A stretch of 64,000 bases of DNA from SpSt-398 sp041752235 (GCA_041752235.1 JBGSHM010000001.1:1-64000); one strand, 5' to 3'. Counted from the stretch's first letter, positions 7,940 through 16,944 are shown. The notes: generated from the sequence alone by a model not told the origin. Program-made: numbers and translations.

Positions 7940-8818
7940 ATGTTACGTTCCATGACAGGATTTGGAAGGGCCGAGCGGGCCGTTGGAGATAAGACCTTCC
8001 TGATCGATATTAAATCACTCAATGGGAAACAGTTTGAATTGAACCTGAAGCTTCCCGCCTTTCTCAAACCCTTTGAATTTGACATTCGCAAGATCCTTTC
8101 CGACGAACTGAACCGGGGCAGTATTGACTGTACGATCAGTCTGAAGGAAACCGGAAATGCCAAACCGGTCAGCATTAACGTGGAGTTAGCAAAAGCCTAT
8201 TATCAGCCTTTGGCGGATCTTTCCGCTACACTTGGACTGGATCCTTCGCATATCCTCAGCACCCTGATCAAACTTCCGGAAGTCATAACCCCGACAGGAG
8301 ATACACTGACCGGCGATGAATGGATTGTATTTGAAACAGCCATACGTGCCGCCATTGACAACCTGAACCAGCACCGGAGTGAAGAAGGTAAAGTACTGGA
8401 AAAAGACCTCCTGCTTCGCATGGAAAATATCCGGCTGCAACAGGAAGAGGTCATCAAACTTGAACCCCTGCGTCAACAGCGGGTCAGGGAAGGACTGGAA
8501 AAACTGATGGATGAAAAAGTGGGCAAGGACAATTTTGATAAGAACCGCCTGGAACAGGAATTGATCTACTACATCGAAAAGATCGATATCAGCGAAGAAC
8601 AGGTCAGGCTCAGCAACCACCTAGAATATTTCATTTCGATCCTGAACGAATCGGGCGATGCCGGAAAAGGGAAAAAACTCTCTTTTGTCCTCCAGGAAAT
8701 CGGCCGTGAGATCAATACCACCGGCGCCAAAGCCTATGACTCCTCCATTCAAAAATGCGTTGTACTGATGAAGGATGAACTGGAAAAGGCAAAAGAGCAG
8801 GTGTTGAATGTATTATGA
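7940..8818 (+). CDS. yicC: YicC-family endoribonuclease
   Basis: A 292-residue YicC/YloC-family protein. The start MLRSMTGFGRAE is the family hallmark, the N-terminal YicC_N domain covers about 1-155, and the C-terminal DUF1732 domain ends with the conserved stretch KLSFVLQEIGREINTTGAKA. E. coli YicC is a ribonuclease implicated in small-RNA decay, and a similar role here is by homology. Length is typical. It heads a plus-strand run toward gldH and the two-component genes, separated from gldH by a 70-bp repeat-bearing gap. A candidate small RNA lies just upstream, an intriguing but unproven pairing with an RNase of this type. Confidence 0.93.
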   Translation: MLRSMTGFGRAERAVGDKTFLIDIKSLNGKQFELNLKLPAFLKPFEFDIRKILSDELNRGSIDCTISLKETGNAKPVSINVELAKAYYQPLADLSATLGLDPSHILSTLIKLPEVITPTGDTLTGDEWIVFETAIRAAIDNLNQHRSEEGKVLEKDLLLRMENIRLQQEEVIKLEPLRQQRVREGLEKLMDEKVGKDNFDKNRLEQELIYYIEKIDISEEQVRLSNHLEYFISILNESGDAGKGKKLSFVLQEIGREINTTGAKAYDSSIQKCVVLMKDELEKAKEQVLNVL

Positions 8819-8827
8819 CGAAGAACT

Positions 8828-8882
8828 ATCAGCTCGTGGCTAAAAGCGAAAAGCTATTAGCACTTAGCTTCTGGCTTTTAAT
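8828..8882. repeat. AGCT-type heptamer inverted repeat
   Basis: The yicC-gldH gap consists of degenerate 7-bp units of the form nnnAGCY on both strands (GGCTAAAAGC ... GCTATTAGC ... CTTTTA). The same unit (ATTAGCC, GTTAGCT) is tandemly repeated inside the composite element at 56341-56438. Confidence 0.55.
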
Positions 8883-8887
8883 TATTT

Positions 8888-9370
8888 TTGTTAAAATCCT
8901 TCTTCTTGAGAACACTCACATACCTCTTCTTCTCCATCATGATCCTGCTTTCTTCCTGCGGAAAGGTAGATCTGTATGAAAAACATGTAAGCATTCCCGG
9001 ACATGCCTGGTCGGGCGAATTCAAGCCCGTTTTTGAATTCGAGGTCACCGACAGCGCGGCCGATTACCAGTTGTTTTTCCTGATCCGGCACAACGACAAA
9101 TACAATTACAGCAATATCTTTTTTAACCTTTACTCCCAAACACCGGGTGACTCCTCCTTGCGCAAAGCGCCCTTTGAGATCACCCTGGCCACCGATAGCA
9201 AAGGTTGGTTGGGTTCCGGGTTGGATGATATATATGAACACCGCCACCCCCTGACCAATTTTGTACGCCTTCGCCCGGGGAAATACCACTTTGAACTGGA
9301 ACAGATCATGCGGGAAGACCCGTTACAGCATGTCCTAAGCGTTGGGCTTCGGCTGGAAAAAACAAAATGA
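8888..9370 (+). CDS. gldH: Gliding motility lipoprotein GldH
   Basis: A 160-residue lipoprotein matching GldH: a signal peptide with lipobox ending LLSSC (Cys about 24), then a beta-rich domain with the family pattern W-x-F-x-P-x-F-E-F and a conserved C-terminal YHFELEQIMREDPLQHVLSVGLRLE-like half. In Flavobacterium johnsoniae GldH is needed for gliding and type IX secretion. The reading frame begins at a TTG; the next in-frame ATG would delete the basic n-region of the signal peptide, so TTG is preferred. It overlaps the histidine kinase by 4 bp (ATGA), which ties a T9SS component to this two-component system. Confidence 0.88.
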   Translation: MLKSFFLRTLTYLFFSIMILLSSCGKVDLYEKHVSIPGHAWSGEFKPVFEFEVTDSAADYQLFFLIRHNDKYNYSNIFFNLYSQTPGDSSLRKAPFEITLATDSKGWLGSGLDDIYEHRHPLTNFVRLRPGKYHFELEQIMREDPLQHVLSVGLRLEKTK

Positions 9371-10371
9371 TCCCGGCCATGCAAACCGGAAAAGGAAGAA
9401 TAAAAAGGATCACCCTGCTTTATGGCTTTGTACTGTTTTACATAGTTGCCGCCCTGGTATGGTGGTATATCTCCCTCGAAAAACAGAACCGCGATATGGC
9501 AGCGCTTCGGGAAAAGAACCTTGAATCCCAGCAAAGCCTGCTTACCCCCGACCGTTACGAAAGAGCTCTTGAATCGATTCACAATACCCGTAAAAGAAAC
9601 ACAGCGAAATACCTGGCAGAAGGAATCGCCTTTCTTACCCTTGCCCTCACAGGTGCCTTATTTGTCGCCAGGTCAGTACGCAAACAATTTCGTGTGCAAC
9701 AGCAACAACAGAATTTCATGATGGCGGTGACCCATGAACTCAAGACACCCATTTCCGTAGCCCGGCTCAATCTGGAGACCATGCAAAAACACCAGTTGGA
9801 CCCGGAAAAACAAAGAAAACTGATCACCAAGACCCTTCAGGAAACGGCGCGGTTGAATTTTCTAACCTCCAATATCCTTGTATCGGCGCAATTGGAGGGT
9901 GGATATGCTTCCACCTATGAAGAACTCAACCTCTCCGATCTGGTGAGGGATTGTGTACAGGATTTTAAAAACCGATTTCCCGACAGGGATATAGAATCAG
10001 CCATCGAACCCGAAACCGAACTCAAAGGGGACGCACTGTTGCTTCAATTGCTCGTCAATAACCTATTGGAAAACGCCATTAAATACTCTCCCCGGACAAA
10101 ACCTATCCGTTGCCAACTCAAAAAGGATACGTCCAGGAAGGTAGTTCTGCATATCATTGATGAAGGTGAAGGCATTCCCGATGCGGAAAAGCCCCGCATA
10201 TTCGACAAATTCTACCGGGTAGGCAATGAATCCACCCGACGAACCCCCGGTACCGGATTGGGGCTCTACCTTTGCAAAAAGATCGCCGCCGCCCATAATG
10301 CCGACATTTCAGTGACAAACCATTTACCCAATGGGAGTAATTTTGCTGTTAGTTTTGACACCAGACCATGA
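9367..10371 (+). CDS. Sensor histidine kinase
   Basis: A 334-residue membrane histidine kinase. Transmembrane helices at about 15-36 and 82-101 flank a short ~45-residue extracytoplasmic loop. No HAMP domain is evident. The H-box is FMMAVTHELKTPIS with phospho-acceptor His123; the ATPase domain has the N-box NNLLENAIKYSP, G1 DEGEGIP, F-box FDKFYRV and G2 GTGLGLYL. The very small sensor region suggests sensing in the membrane or by a partner. It overlaps gldH upstream and the response regulator downstream, each by 4 bp, so the three are translationally coupled. Confidence 0.93.
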   Translation: MIPAMQTGKGRIKRITLLYGFVLFYIVAALVWWYISLEKQNRDMAALREKNLESQQSLLTPDRYERALESIHNTRKRNTAKYLAEGIAFLTLALTGALFVARSVRKQFRVQQQQQNFMMAVTHELKTPISVARLNLETMQKHQLDPEKQRKLITKTLQETARLNFLTSNILVSAQLEGGYASTYEELNLSDLVRDCVQDFKNRFPDRDIESAIEPETELKGDALLLQLLVNNLLENAIKYSPRTKPIRCQLKKDTSRKVVLHIIDEGEGIPDAEKPRIFDKFYRVGNESTRRTPGTGLGLYLCKKIAAAHNADISVTNHLPNGSNFAVSFDTRP

Positions 10372-11072
10372 GTACATCCAAAGCCTCCATACTCCTTGTT
10401 GAAGACGAGGAGAACCTGCACGAAGCGCTAAAGCTCAATCTAGAGCTGGAAGGCTATGAAGTGTCCAGCGCCTTTGATGGCGCTCAGGCCCTCAAAGCCG
10501 TTCAATCCGAATACTTCGACCTCATCATCCTGGATGTGATGCTCCCGGAAATGGATGGCATCCATGTAACCGAAACCATCCGGGTAAAGAATAATGAAAC
10601 GCCCATCCTTATCCTAAGTGCAAAAAACACCAGTGCCGACAGGGTATTAGGATTAAAAAAAGGGGCGGATGATTACCTTACCAAACCCTTTAACCTGGAA
10701 GAACTGATCCTCCGCGTACAAAAACTCATTGAAAAGAATAAGAAACTACAGGATAAGGACAGTATCGGAGATACCTATCAGTTTGGGCAAAATGTAGTTG
10801 ACTTCAAAGCCCAGGAAGCCAGCACCAAAACTGGAAATAAGATCCAACTCAGCAAAAAGGAAAGCATGCTGCTCAAGCTGCTTTTTGAAAATAAGAACGA
10901 GGTCGTCACCCGGGAAAAGATCCTGCAGGTGGTATGGGGGTATAATGTATACCCAACTACCCGTACGATCGATAATTTCATTCTTAATTTCCGGAAATAC
11001 TTTGAAGACGATTCCCGCAACCCGAGGTACTTTCATTCGGTTCGGGGAGTGGGGTATAAATACACGGAGTAG
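10368..11072 (+). CDS. OmpR/PhoB-family response regulator
   Basis: A 234-residue transcriptional regulator. The receiver domain (about 4-120) has acidic residues Glu12/Asp13, phospho-acceptor Asp56 (LIILDVMLP) and Lys106 (LTKPF). The winged-helix DNA-binding domain (about 135-232) ends in HSVRGVGYKYTE. It is the cognate partner of the upstream kinase by overlap. It is not PorX, which carries a PglZ-type output domain. The target genes are unknown; gldH in the same operon suggests a surface or gliding link. The gene ends directly at a CGC-family inverted repeat shared with the convergent SDR gene. Confidence 0.95.
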   Translation: MSTSKASILLVEDEENLHEALKLNLELEGYEVSSAFDGAQALKAVQSEYFDLIILDVMLPEMDGIHVTETIRVKNNETPILILSAKNTSADRVLGLKKGADDYLTKPFNLEELILRVQKLIEKNKKLQDKDSIGDTYQFGQNVVDFKAQEASTKTGNKIQLSKKESMLLKLLFENKNEVVTREKILQVVWGYNVYPTTRTIDNFILNFRKYFEDDSRNPRYFHSVRGVGYKYTE

Positions 11073-11076
11073 CGAA

Positions 11077-11156
11077 TTTACCGCCAGGACAGAAGGACGC
11101 AAAGTTGCGCCAGGTCATTGCGTTACTTAGCGCCCTGGTGTCTTAGCAGTAATTTA
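11077..11156. repeat. CGC-family inverted repeat (convergent gap)
   Basis: Left arm TTTACCGCCAGGAC... with CGC spaced about 8-9 bp, right arm ending GCGCCCTGGTGTCTTAGCAG. It fills the gap between the convergent response regulator and SDR genes. No T-tract accompanies the stem. Confidence 0.75.
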
Positions 11157-11167
11157 TAAAGGCCAAC

Positions 11168-11869
11168 CTACAAATCCCCCAACTGCGGCCGCAACACGAT
11201 ATCTTCCACACAAGCCCCCGGTGACAAATGCGCAGCAGCCACGATCATTTTTGCCACATCTGTTGCCTCCATGATGCGGTGCGCGCTATTATCAAAATCC
11301 CCCCAGGAATCGGTGAGTACAGCCCCGGGGAAAACCGTGGTCACTTTAATATTAAACGGTTTTAATTCCTCCCTTAAATTTTTTGAAAACCCGTGTAAGG
11401 CATATTTGCTGATACTATAGGAGCCTCCATTGGCATAGGCTTTCAATGCTGCAATAGAAGAGATATTGAAGATATGCCCGCTTTTTTTCCTGATCAGTTC
11501 CGGAGCCAGCACCCGGGTAAGATGGTAGGCTGAATAAAGATTGATGGATATCATTTGTTCCAATACCCCGTCTTCTTCGTTGTAAATGCTGCCTGGAATG
11601 AATTGTCCGGCATTGTTGACCAGTATATCGATGGGGTAACCGTTATCAATGATCCACTTTCCAAAGGCCTGGGCTTCTTCTTTGATTGAAAGGTCACGCG
11701 CCTTGGCCTTGACCTTGATGCCTGGATATTTGGCCATGATGGCTTCCATGGTGGATTTTAACGCCTTTTCATCCCTGCCACAGAGAAACAGGTTATGCCA
11801 CTGGGAGGCAAATTCTTCTGCAATGGCCCGGCCAATACCCCGGGAAGCGCCTGTGATGACTACATTCAT
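11168..11869 (-). CDS. Short-chain dehydrogenase/reductase
   Basis: A 233-residue classical SDR. The cofactor motif TGASRGIG is at residues 6-13, NNAG at 85-88, catalytic Ser138 in ISSIA, and the YxxxK pair is Tyr151/Lys155 (YSISK). The Arg-containing TGASRGIGRAI pattern with GRDE at the end of strand 2 suits NADP(H). Substrate is unknown; the family includes oxoacyl reductases and sepiapterin reductase-like enzymes. It is a single gene divergent from the FkbM methyltransferase and convergent with the response regulator. Confidence 0.9.
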   Translation of the reverse strand: MNVVITGASRGIGRAIAEEFASQWHNLFLCGRDEKALKSTMEAIMAKYPGIKVKAKARDLSIKEEAQAFGKWIIDNGYPIDILVNNAGQFIPGSIYNEEDGVLEQMISINLYSAYHLTRVLAPELIRKKSGHIFNISSIAALKAYANGGSYSISKYALHGFSKNLREELKPFNIKVTTVFPGAVLTDSWGDFDNSAHRIMEATDVAKMIVAAAHLSPGACVEDIVLRPQLGDL

Positions 11870-11938
11870 GGTACCCGATTAATTTTTAAGTGCCCATAAA
11901 GATACTATTCCGCCCGGCAACATTCAGGCGGCATTAGT

Positions 11939-11946
11939 TACTTTTG
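11939..11946 (+). promoter_or_regulatory. Bacteroidota -7 motif for FkbM gene
   Basis: TACTTTTG, a perfect TAnnTTTG match 16 bases before the ATG at 11963. No clear -33 TTG. Confidence 0.5.
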
Positions 11947-11962
11947 CGCATTATTCCACCGC

Positions 11963-12742
11963 ATGGGTTCAATTCAAAATAAACTACCAGATTTCGCCAA
12001 ACGTTGGATCAAAAAGGCCGCCTATGGACTTTATGACCTGACGGATCTTGTTTTTAAAGGATCCATTGATAAATACGACCCTCAAACCCTGCGGGTATTG
12101 GAGCAATGTCTTCGCCCTGATTCAAATACCATTGACATCGGCGCACACCTGGGGCATATCCTACGTGAAATACTCAAAGCAGCTCCACAGGGCAAACACG
12201 TGGCCATCGAACCCATTCCCCACCTGTACCAGGGGCTGCAAAAGAAGTTTGGAAACCGGGTTAAAGTGCTTGATTGCGCACTCTCCGATCAACAAGGAAC
12301 CGCGGAGTTCAATTTGTTTGTAGACAAACCCGCCCTGAGCGGTCTGAAAAAAAGAACGGATTTCGGCAGCCAGGAAGTAAAGACCTTCACCGTAAAAACA
12401 GAAAGACTTGATGACCTGATCCCTGCCGATCAAAAGATCGACCTGATCAAGATCGATGTGGAAGGTGCGGAGATGATCGTATTGGAGGGAGCCCGTGGTT
12501 TATTAAAACGTGACCGCCCCATCGTCTTATTTGAATTCAGTTCGGGTGGAGGCTCTATGTATGATACCATACCGGAAAAGGTCTATGATATCTTTGCTGA
12601 TAGTGGCATGCAGGTATCTGTCATCGAATATTTTTTAAAAAAAATGGAGGGTTTTTCCCGCGAAGAATTCGCCGGCCAATACCGGAAAGGATATAACTAT
12701 TTCTTTATCGCCTACGATGAAAAATGGATCGCCCGCAAATGA
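11963..12742 (+). CDS. FkbM-family SAM-dependent methyltransferase
   Basis: A 259-residue methyltransferase of the FkbM family. The SAM-binding core is TIDIGAHLGHILREIL (about 54-69), followed by AIEPIPHLYQGLQKKFG where the acidic residue contacts the ribose, and IDLIKIDVEGAEMIVLEG (about 156-173), the FkbM signature. Such enzymes usually O-methylate sugars, polysaccharides or natural products. No glycosyltransferase cluster is nearby, so the target is open. It overlaps the HAD phosphatase downstream by 4 bp and likely forms a two-gene operon with it. Confidence 0.88.
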   Translation: MGSIQNKLPDFAKRWIKKAAYGLYDLTDLVFKGSIDKYDPQTLRVLEQCLRPDSNTIDIGAHLGHILREILKAAPQGKHVAIEPIPHLYQGLQKKFGNRVKVLDCALSDQQGTAEFNLFVDKPALSGLKKRTDFGSQEVKTFTVKTERLDDLIPADQKIDLIKIDVEGAEMIVLEGARGLLKRDRPIVLFEFSSGGGSMYDTIPEKVYDIFADSGMQVSVIEYFLKKMEGFSREEFAGQYRKGYNYFFIAYDEKWIARK

Positions 12743-13434
12743 AATACCAGCATATCTTCTTTGATCTGGATCATACCCTCTGGGATTTTGAAGCCAATAG
12801 CCGGCAAACCCTGGTGGAAATGTATGACTCCATGCGTTTAGCCGAAAAAGGGGTGGATGATTTTGACCGTTTTCACAAACAATACCTGGTACACAACGAA
12901 AAACTCTGGGCCCGATACCGCAATGGCTTTATCAAAGTAGATGAACTGCGCTGGAAAAGAATGTGGCTCACCTTGCTTGACTTTAAAATAGGAAATGAGC
13001 CCCTGGCCAGGGAAATGGGTTTAATTTTTTTGGACCTGTTACCCACCCGAAACATCCTATTCCCTCATGCCCTTGAGATCCTGAACTATCTGCAAGAAAA
13101 GAAATACCGTCTTCACCTCATCACCAATGGATTTGAAAAGACCCAGCACAGCAAATTGAAGAATTCAGGGATCGATCATTTCTTTTCCGCAGTGATCACT
13201 TCTGAAGGAAGCAATAGCCTGAAACCCCACCGGGAAATATTTGAATACGCTTTTCAACAAACAGGCGCCAACCCGGCCAATAGCATCATGATCGGTGATA
13301 GCCTGGAAGTGGATATAAAAGGGGCGATGAATGCCGGCATGGACCAGGTATTTGTCAACCACATCAATGAAAAAGCGGATTTCGAACCGACCTATACGGT
13401 GTATTCGTTGAAGGAGTTGGAAGGGATATTTTGA
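12739..13434 (+). CDS. YjjG-family HAD nucleotidase
   Basis: About 231 residues of a haloacid-dehalogenase phosphatase. Motif I is FDLDHTLWDF (nucleophile Asp9, acid Asp11), motif II lies at LITNG, and motif III/IV is SLKPHREIF...SIMIGDSLEVDIKGA. It most resembles the YjjG/pyrimidine 5'-nucleotidase group (TIGR02254), which removes phosphate from non-canonical nucleotides. The ATG at 12739 was chosen over an upstream ATG 15 bp earlier because it gives the standard MKYQHIFFDLDHT start and an ATGA overlap with the FkbM stop codon. Confidence 0.87.
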   Translation: MKYQHIFFDLDHTLWDFEANSRQTLVEMYDSMRLAEKGVDDFDRFHKQYLVHNEKLWARYRNGFIKVDELRWKRMWLTLLDFKIGNEPLAREMGLIFLDLLPTRNILFPHALEILNYLQEKKYRLHLITNGFEKTQHSKLKNSGIDHFFSAVITSEGSNSLKPHREIFEYAFQQTGANPANSIMIGDSLEVDIKGAMNAGMDQVFVNHINEKADFEPTYTVYSLKELEGIF

Positions 13435-13456
13435 TTAAACGGATATCACGGATTTT

Positions 13457-14116
13457 CTATAACTCGGCTACTACGGTAACGCCACCTTGAGGCTTATCTC
13501 CGATCTTGACATTTATTTTGGCATTCAGGGGTAAAAAGATGTCAACGCGGGAGCCAAATCGAATAAAACCCATTTCATCATTTTGTTTTACCTGCATCCC
13601 GGGTTTGAGGTAGTTAATGATCCGTTTGGCCAAGGCACCAGCGATCTGTTTGGTAAGTATCTCTGTTCCATTCGCCATTTTATAAACAACGGTATGCCTT
13701 TCGTTTTCGGTGGATGATTTGGGATGCCAGGCCACCAGATATTTACCCTTATGATACTCACTGTAAACTACATCACCTGATACAGGGTTCCGGTTTACGT
13801 GAACATTCAGGGGGCTCATGAAGATGGATACCTGTATACGGCGATCAGAAAAATATTCATCGGCCTGTACTTCTTCAATGACCACGACCTTTCCATCAGC
13901 AGGTGCAATGACTGCATTATCCTGCATGGTAAGAACCCGGTTGGGTAACCGGAAAAATGAAATGACGAATATCCAAAGGGCAAATGTGACCAGAAAGATG
14001 AGCCAACTAAGCCAGGGAGAATAGAAACTAAGAAAATAAAATGAAACGAGATTGATCAATCCAAACAGGATCGTGCTCCAGGCAATAATGGTATATCCTT
14101 CCTTGTGTATGGTCAT
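13457..14116 (-). CDS. psd: Phosphatidylserine decarboxylase proenzyme
   Basis: A 219-residue short-form phosphatidylserine decarboxylase that makes phosphatidylethanolamine. Two hydrophobic helices lie at about 8-55; the catalytic part includes APADGKVVVIEE, FMSPLNVHVNRNPVSG and the self-cleavage site FGSR (Gly188-Ser189), whose Ser becomes the pyruvoyl group. Length fits the archaeal-type/Rhizobium-like short family. It lies 49 bp downstream of cdsA on the same strand, so the CDP-diacylglycerol and phosphatidylethanolamine steps are clustered. pssA is not in view. Confidence 0.94.
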   Translation of the reverse strand: MTIHKEGYTIIAWSTILFGLINLVSFYFLSFYSPWLSWLIFLVTFALWIFVISFFRLPNRVLTMQDNAVIAPADGKVVVIEEVQADEYFSDRRIQVSIFMSPLNVHVNRNPVSGDVVYSEYHKGKYLVAWHPKSSTENERHTVVYKMANGTEILTKQIAGALAKRIINYLKPGMQVKQNDEMGFIRFGSRVDIFLPLNAKINVKIGDKPQGGVTVVAEL

Positions 14117-14165
14117 GGGTCAAAGTTATGGCCGTAAAGATAACAAAATCGAACGCGAGGAGATA

Positions 14166-14897
14166 TTAAAGCATCACAAAAAGCCACACAAAAGGTATCG
14201 CGATCAGCAGCGAATCAAACCGGTCGAGAAAGCCTCCATGTCCCGGCATGATCTGGCCACTATCTTTCACCCCTGCCATTCTTTTTAGCTTGGATTCAAG
14301 CAGATCACCAAAAGTGCCGGCAATGGCTGCAATACCCGCAATGATAAACCAATAGCCAAACCGGTATTCAAAGAGGTTGTTTGAGTCGAGCACGTTGGCA
14401 TAAAGCCGCGAAAATAAAAATCCGGTCGCCAGTATGGACAATAGGGCCCCGCCAATGGTGCCTTCCATGGTCTTCTTCGGAGAGATGGCTGACAAAGGCG
14501 TTTTCCCGATCAGCGAACCTACAATATAGGCCATGGTATCATTGATCCAAATAGCGGAGATAATGGCAATAGGCACCAGGGTAAGATGAGCCGGCCAACT
14601 TTCATATAACCCGTCTTCGATAGAAAGGGAAGAAGCCTCCGATGCAAGAAAACCCAGGTGGATCATCAAGGCACAAGGCAGGGTGATATACACCAAACCC
14701 CAGGCTACCCGCAACAGGTATTTTGATGCATCCATTTTCTTCAGGAGCCGGATGAATTCATACCAACATCCAAAATGGATGACCACAAAAAGCACAAGAA
14801 AGGACCAGAAATTCCATAACAGACCCGTCAGCATCACCGCGGCAAAAACCAGCGCGGTCAGTGTACGGGTCATAAATACTTTTTTATTCAGTGCCAT
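14166..14897 (-). CDS. cdsA: Phosphatidate cytidylyltransferase
   Basis: A 243-residue integral membrane enzyme converting phosphatidic acid and CTP to CDP-diacylglycerol. There are about six to seven hydrophobic helices, and the C-terminal CDS signature is present: SKLKRMAGVKDSGQIMPGHG followed by GFLDRFDS. It is slightly shorter than E. coli CdsA, as is common in Bacteroidota. It starts 5 bp after the CPBP protease stop and precedes psd, giving the operon order CPBP protease, cdsA, psd. Confidence 0.96.
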   Translation of the reverse strand: MALNKKVFMTRTLTALVFAAVMLTGLLWNFWSFLVLFVVIHFGCWYEFIRLLKKMDASKYLLRVAWGLVYITLPCALMIHLGFLASEASSLSIEDGLYESWPAHLTLVPIAIISAIWINDTMAYIVGSLIGKTPLSAISPKKTMEGTIGGALLSILATGFLFSRLYANVLDSNNLFEYRFGYWFIIAGIAAIAGTFGDLLESKLKRMAGVKDSGQIMPGHGGFLDRFDSLLIAIPFVWLFVML

Positions 14898-14902
14898 GGC
14901 GA

Positions 14903-15865
14903 TCAGAATGAAAAGGGATCATTGGGAGCTCTGTCTCCTGCATATACTTTTTCCATACTATTGGTCGATTTCTTTCGCATCCAATAGATCAGGGCACTCA
15001 CCAGGACCAGGCTCACGATTCCCATGATGGCGGGTGACAGACCATTCATGTCCAATGGCGCATCGGAAGAAATTTTGCTGGGATCAAAATGCGTGATGAC
15101 CACGATGACGCCATCGTATACTACATGCGCCAGAATGGGTACCCAAAGACTACCACTGTACCAATACATAGCCCCCAGTACTACACCCAGCATCATCCGA
15201 GGCAGAAAACCATCAAACTGAAAATGGATGGCGGAAAATATAGCAGCCGCTGCCAATATACCGGCCCAGGGGCTTTTAAACCAACGAATCAATAACCGCT
15301 GAACCACTCCCCGGAAAAAGAGTTCTTCCCCTACTCCGGCAAAAACGGCAATAAAGAACAGGTTTTTGAGCAATTGATCCGTGCCTTTTTGGGTCAGCAT
15401 GTATTCAATCTGCTTATTGGACCCTTCAGCGGTTTCATCCATCCATTTTTGCATGCTATCGGGAAAAGGAATGGATTGATTGAGGATACCCAACCAACTG
15501 GCCAGCGGAAAGGCGAGGATCATGATCAATATACCGGCCGCAAAATAAAATGCAGGGGTTCTTTGCTTCAGTCCCAGATACTCCATTGGGCGCGGGTCTG
15601 AAAAATAAGCAAACAGCAGGACCGGGATCAGGAACAAACACAAAAACTGGATGGTCAACATGCCCCGGATAATGAGTAAAGTGTTAGGGTTCGTCAGGTC
15701 CCATTTATTTACATCCGCCATTTCCATCATCCCCATACCGGTCATCCGGGCCAGGATAAACATGCCAATGATGCTAAGAACCATGAAGATGGCAAATGAT
15801 AATCCTATGAATACCAGCAATTGGCTCCAGGCGGGTCTGTATTTCAGGTAGGCGGGCATAGACAA
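14903..15865 (-). CDS. CPBP-family intramembrane glutamic protease
   Basis: A 320-residue polytopic membrane protein with about eight helices. It carries the three CPBP (Abi/CAAX protease) motifs: GVGEELFFRGVVQR, the HFQFDG His motif and AHVVYDG. In eukaryotes this family (Rce1) processes prenylated proteins; bacterial roles vary and are mostly unknown. It is first in an apparent operon with cdsA and psd. Only about 33 bp separate its start from the divergent dus gene, and a promoter motif for dus occupies that gap. Confidence 0.9.
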   Translation of the reverse strand: MSMPAYLKYRPAWSQLLVFIGLSFAIFMVLSIIGMFILARMTGMGMMEMADVNKWDLTNPNTLLIIRGMLTIQFLCLFLIPVLLFAYFSDPRPMEYLGLKQRTPAFYFAAGILIMILAFPLASWLGILNQSIPFPDSMQKWMDETAEGSNKQIEYMLTQKGTDQLLKNLFFIAVFAGVGEELFFRGVVQRLLIRWFKSPWAGILAAAAIFSAIHFQFDGFLPRMMLGVVLGAMYWYSGSLWVPILAHVVYDGVIVVITHFDPSKISSDAPLDMNGLSPAIMGIVSLVLVSALIYWMRKKSTNSMEKVYAGDRAPNDPFSF

Positions 15866-15881
15866 CTCCGATTTTTAGGTG

Positions 15882-15889
15882 TAATTTTG
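15882..15889 (+). promoter_or_regulatory. Bacteroidota -7 motif for dus
   Basis: TAATTTTG, a perfect match 9 bases before the ATG at 15899. It supports the short start over an upstream in-frame ATG that would lie within the opposing gene. Confidence 0.55.
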
Positions 15890-15898
15890 CAGGCTCGA

Positions 15899-16936
15899 AT
15901 GGCAAATATCGGAAACATAGCATTACCGGAATTCCCTCTTTTACTCGCCCCTATGGAGGATGTGAGTGACCCCCCCTTTCGTGCGGTTTGTAAAGACAAT
16001 GGTGCTGATCTGATGTACACCGAATTCATCAGTAGTGAAGGGCTGATACGGGATGCGATCAAGAGCCGCAAAAAACTCGACATTTTCGATTATGAACGCC
16101 CCATCGGTATCCAGATCTTTGGTGGAGATGAAGAAAGCCTGGCCTTGGCCGCGCGTATCGTGGATGTGACCCAACCCGATCTGCTGGATATCAATTTTGG
16201 CTGTCCGGTAAAAAAAGTAGCCCTCAAAGGGGCCGGAGCAGGTGTGCTCAGGGATATTGATTTGATGGTTCGGCTGACCGAAGCAGTGGTACGTTCTACC
16301 TCATTACCGGTAACGGTTAAAACCCGTTTGGGTTGGGATGATAAAACCCAGAATATTGAAGAAGTAGCGGAGCGACTCCAGGATGTAGGTATCAGCGCCC
16401 TCTCCATTCATGGTCGTACCCGCACCCAGATGTACAAAGGCGAAGCCGATTGGACGCTGATTGGAAAAGTAAAGAACAATTCCCGCATTAAGATTCCCAT
16501 TTTTGGCAATGGAGATATTGACAGTCCTGAAAAGGCATTGGAATATAAAAATCGTTACGGTGTAGATGGCATCATGATCGGTCGTGCTGCGATTGGATAT
16601 CCATGGATCTTTAATGAGATCAAACATTTTGTCAAAACAGGGGAGCACCTGGACCCACCTTCCATAAAAGACCGGGTAACTGTTTGCCGAAAGCATTTGC
16701 ATAAGTCGGTAGAATGGAAAGGCCCAATAGTGGGCATCAACGAAATGCGCCGACATTATGCCAATTATCTCAAAGGTCTGCCCAATATCAAAGAATACCG
16801 GGGTAAACTGGTGACTTTAAAAGAAGTTGAGGCCATTGATGAAGTGCTGAATGAGATTGAGAAGAATTATGATGGCTTTGTATTTGAAAAAGCCAGGATC
16901 GAGCTGGTGAACTATCATGAGAAATGCCCGGTGTGA
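15899..16936 (+). CDS. dusB: tRNA-dihydrouridine synthase (DusB type)
   Basis: About 345 residues of an FMN-dependent enzyme that reduces uridine to dihydrouridine in tRNA. The TIM barrel starts LLLAPMEDVSDPPFRAVC; the catalytic Cys lies in LDINFGCPVKKV, phosphate and FMN contacts are in TVKTRLGW and IFGNGDI, and IMIGRAAIGYPWIF closes the barrel. A C-terminal helical domain follows. The start at 15899 removes a 26-residue extension that would overlap the CPBP gene and is favoured by the adjacent promoter motif. Assignment to the DusB subgroup rather than another Dus is moderate. Confidence 0.92.
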   Translation: MANIGNIALPEFPLLLAPMEDVSDPPFRAVCKDNGADLMYTEFISSEGLIRDAIKSRKKLDIFDYERPIGIQIFGGDEESLALAARIVDVTQPDLLDINFGCPVKKVALKGAGAGVLRDIDLMVRLTEAVVRSTSLPVTVKTRLGWDDKTQNIEEVAERLQDVGISALSIHGRTRTQMYKGEADWTLIGKVKNNSRIKIPIFGNGDIDSPEKALEYKNRYGVDGIMIGRAAIGYPWIFNEIKHFVKTGEHLDPPSIKDRVTVCRKHLHKSVEWKGPIVGINEMRRHYANYLKGLPNIKEYRGKLVTLKEVEAIDEVLNEIEKNYDGFVFEKARIELVNYHEKCPV

Positions 16937-16944
16937 TGAAAGAA

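Noticed and set aside
15821..15898. Upstream in-frame start for dus adding 26 residues
   Set aside because: It would overlap the opposing CPBP gene and the TAATTTTG promoter motif; the added residues do not belong to the family.
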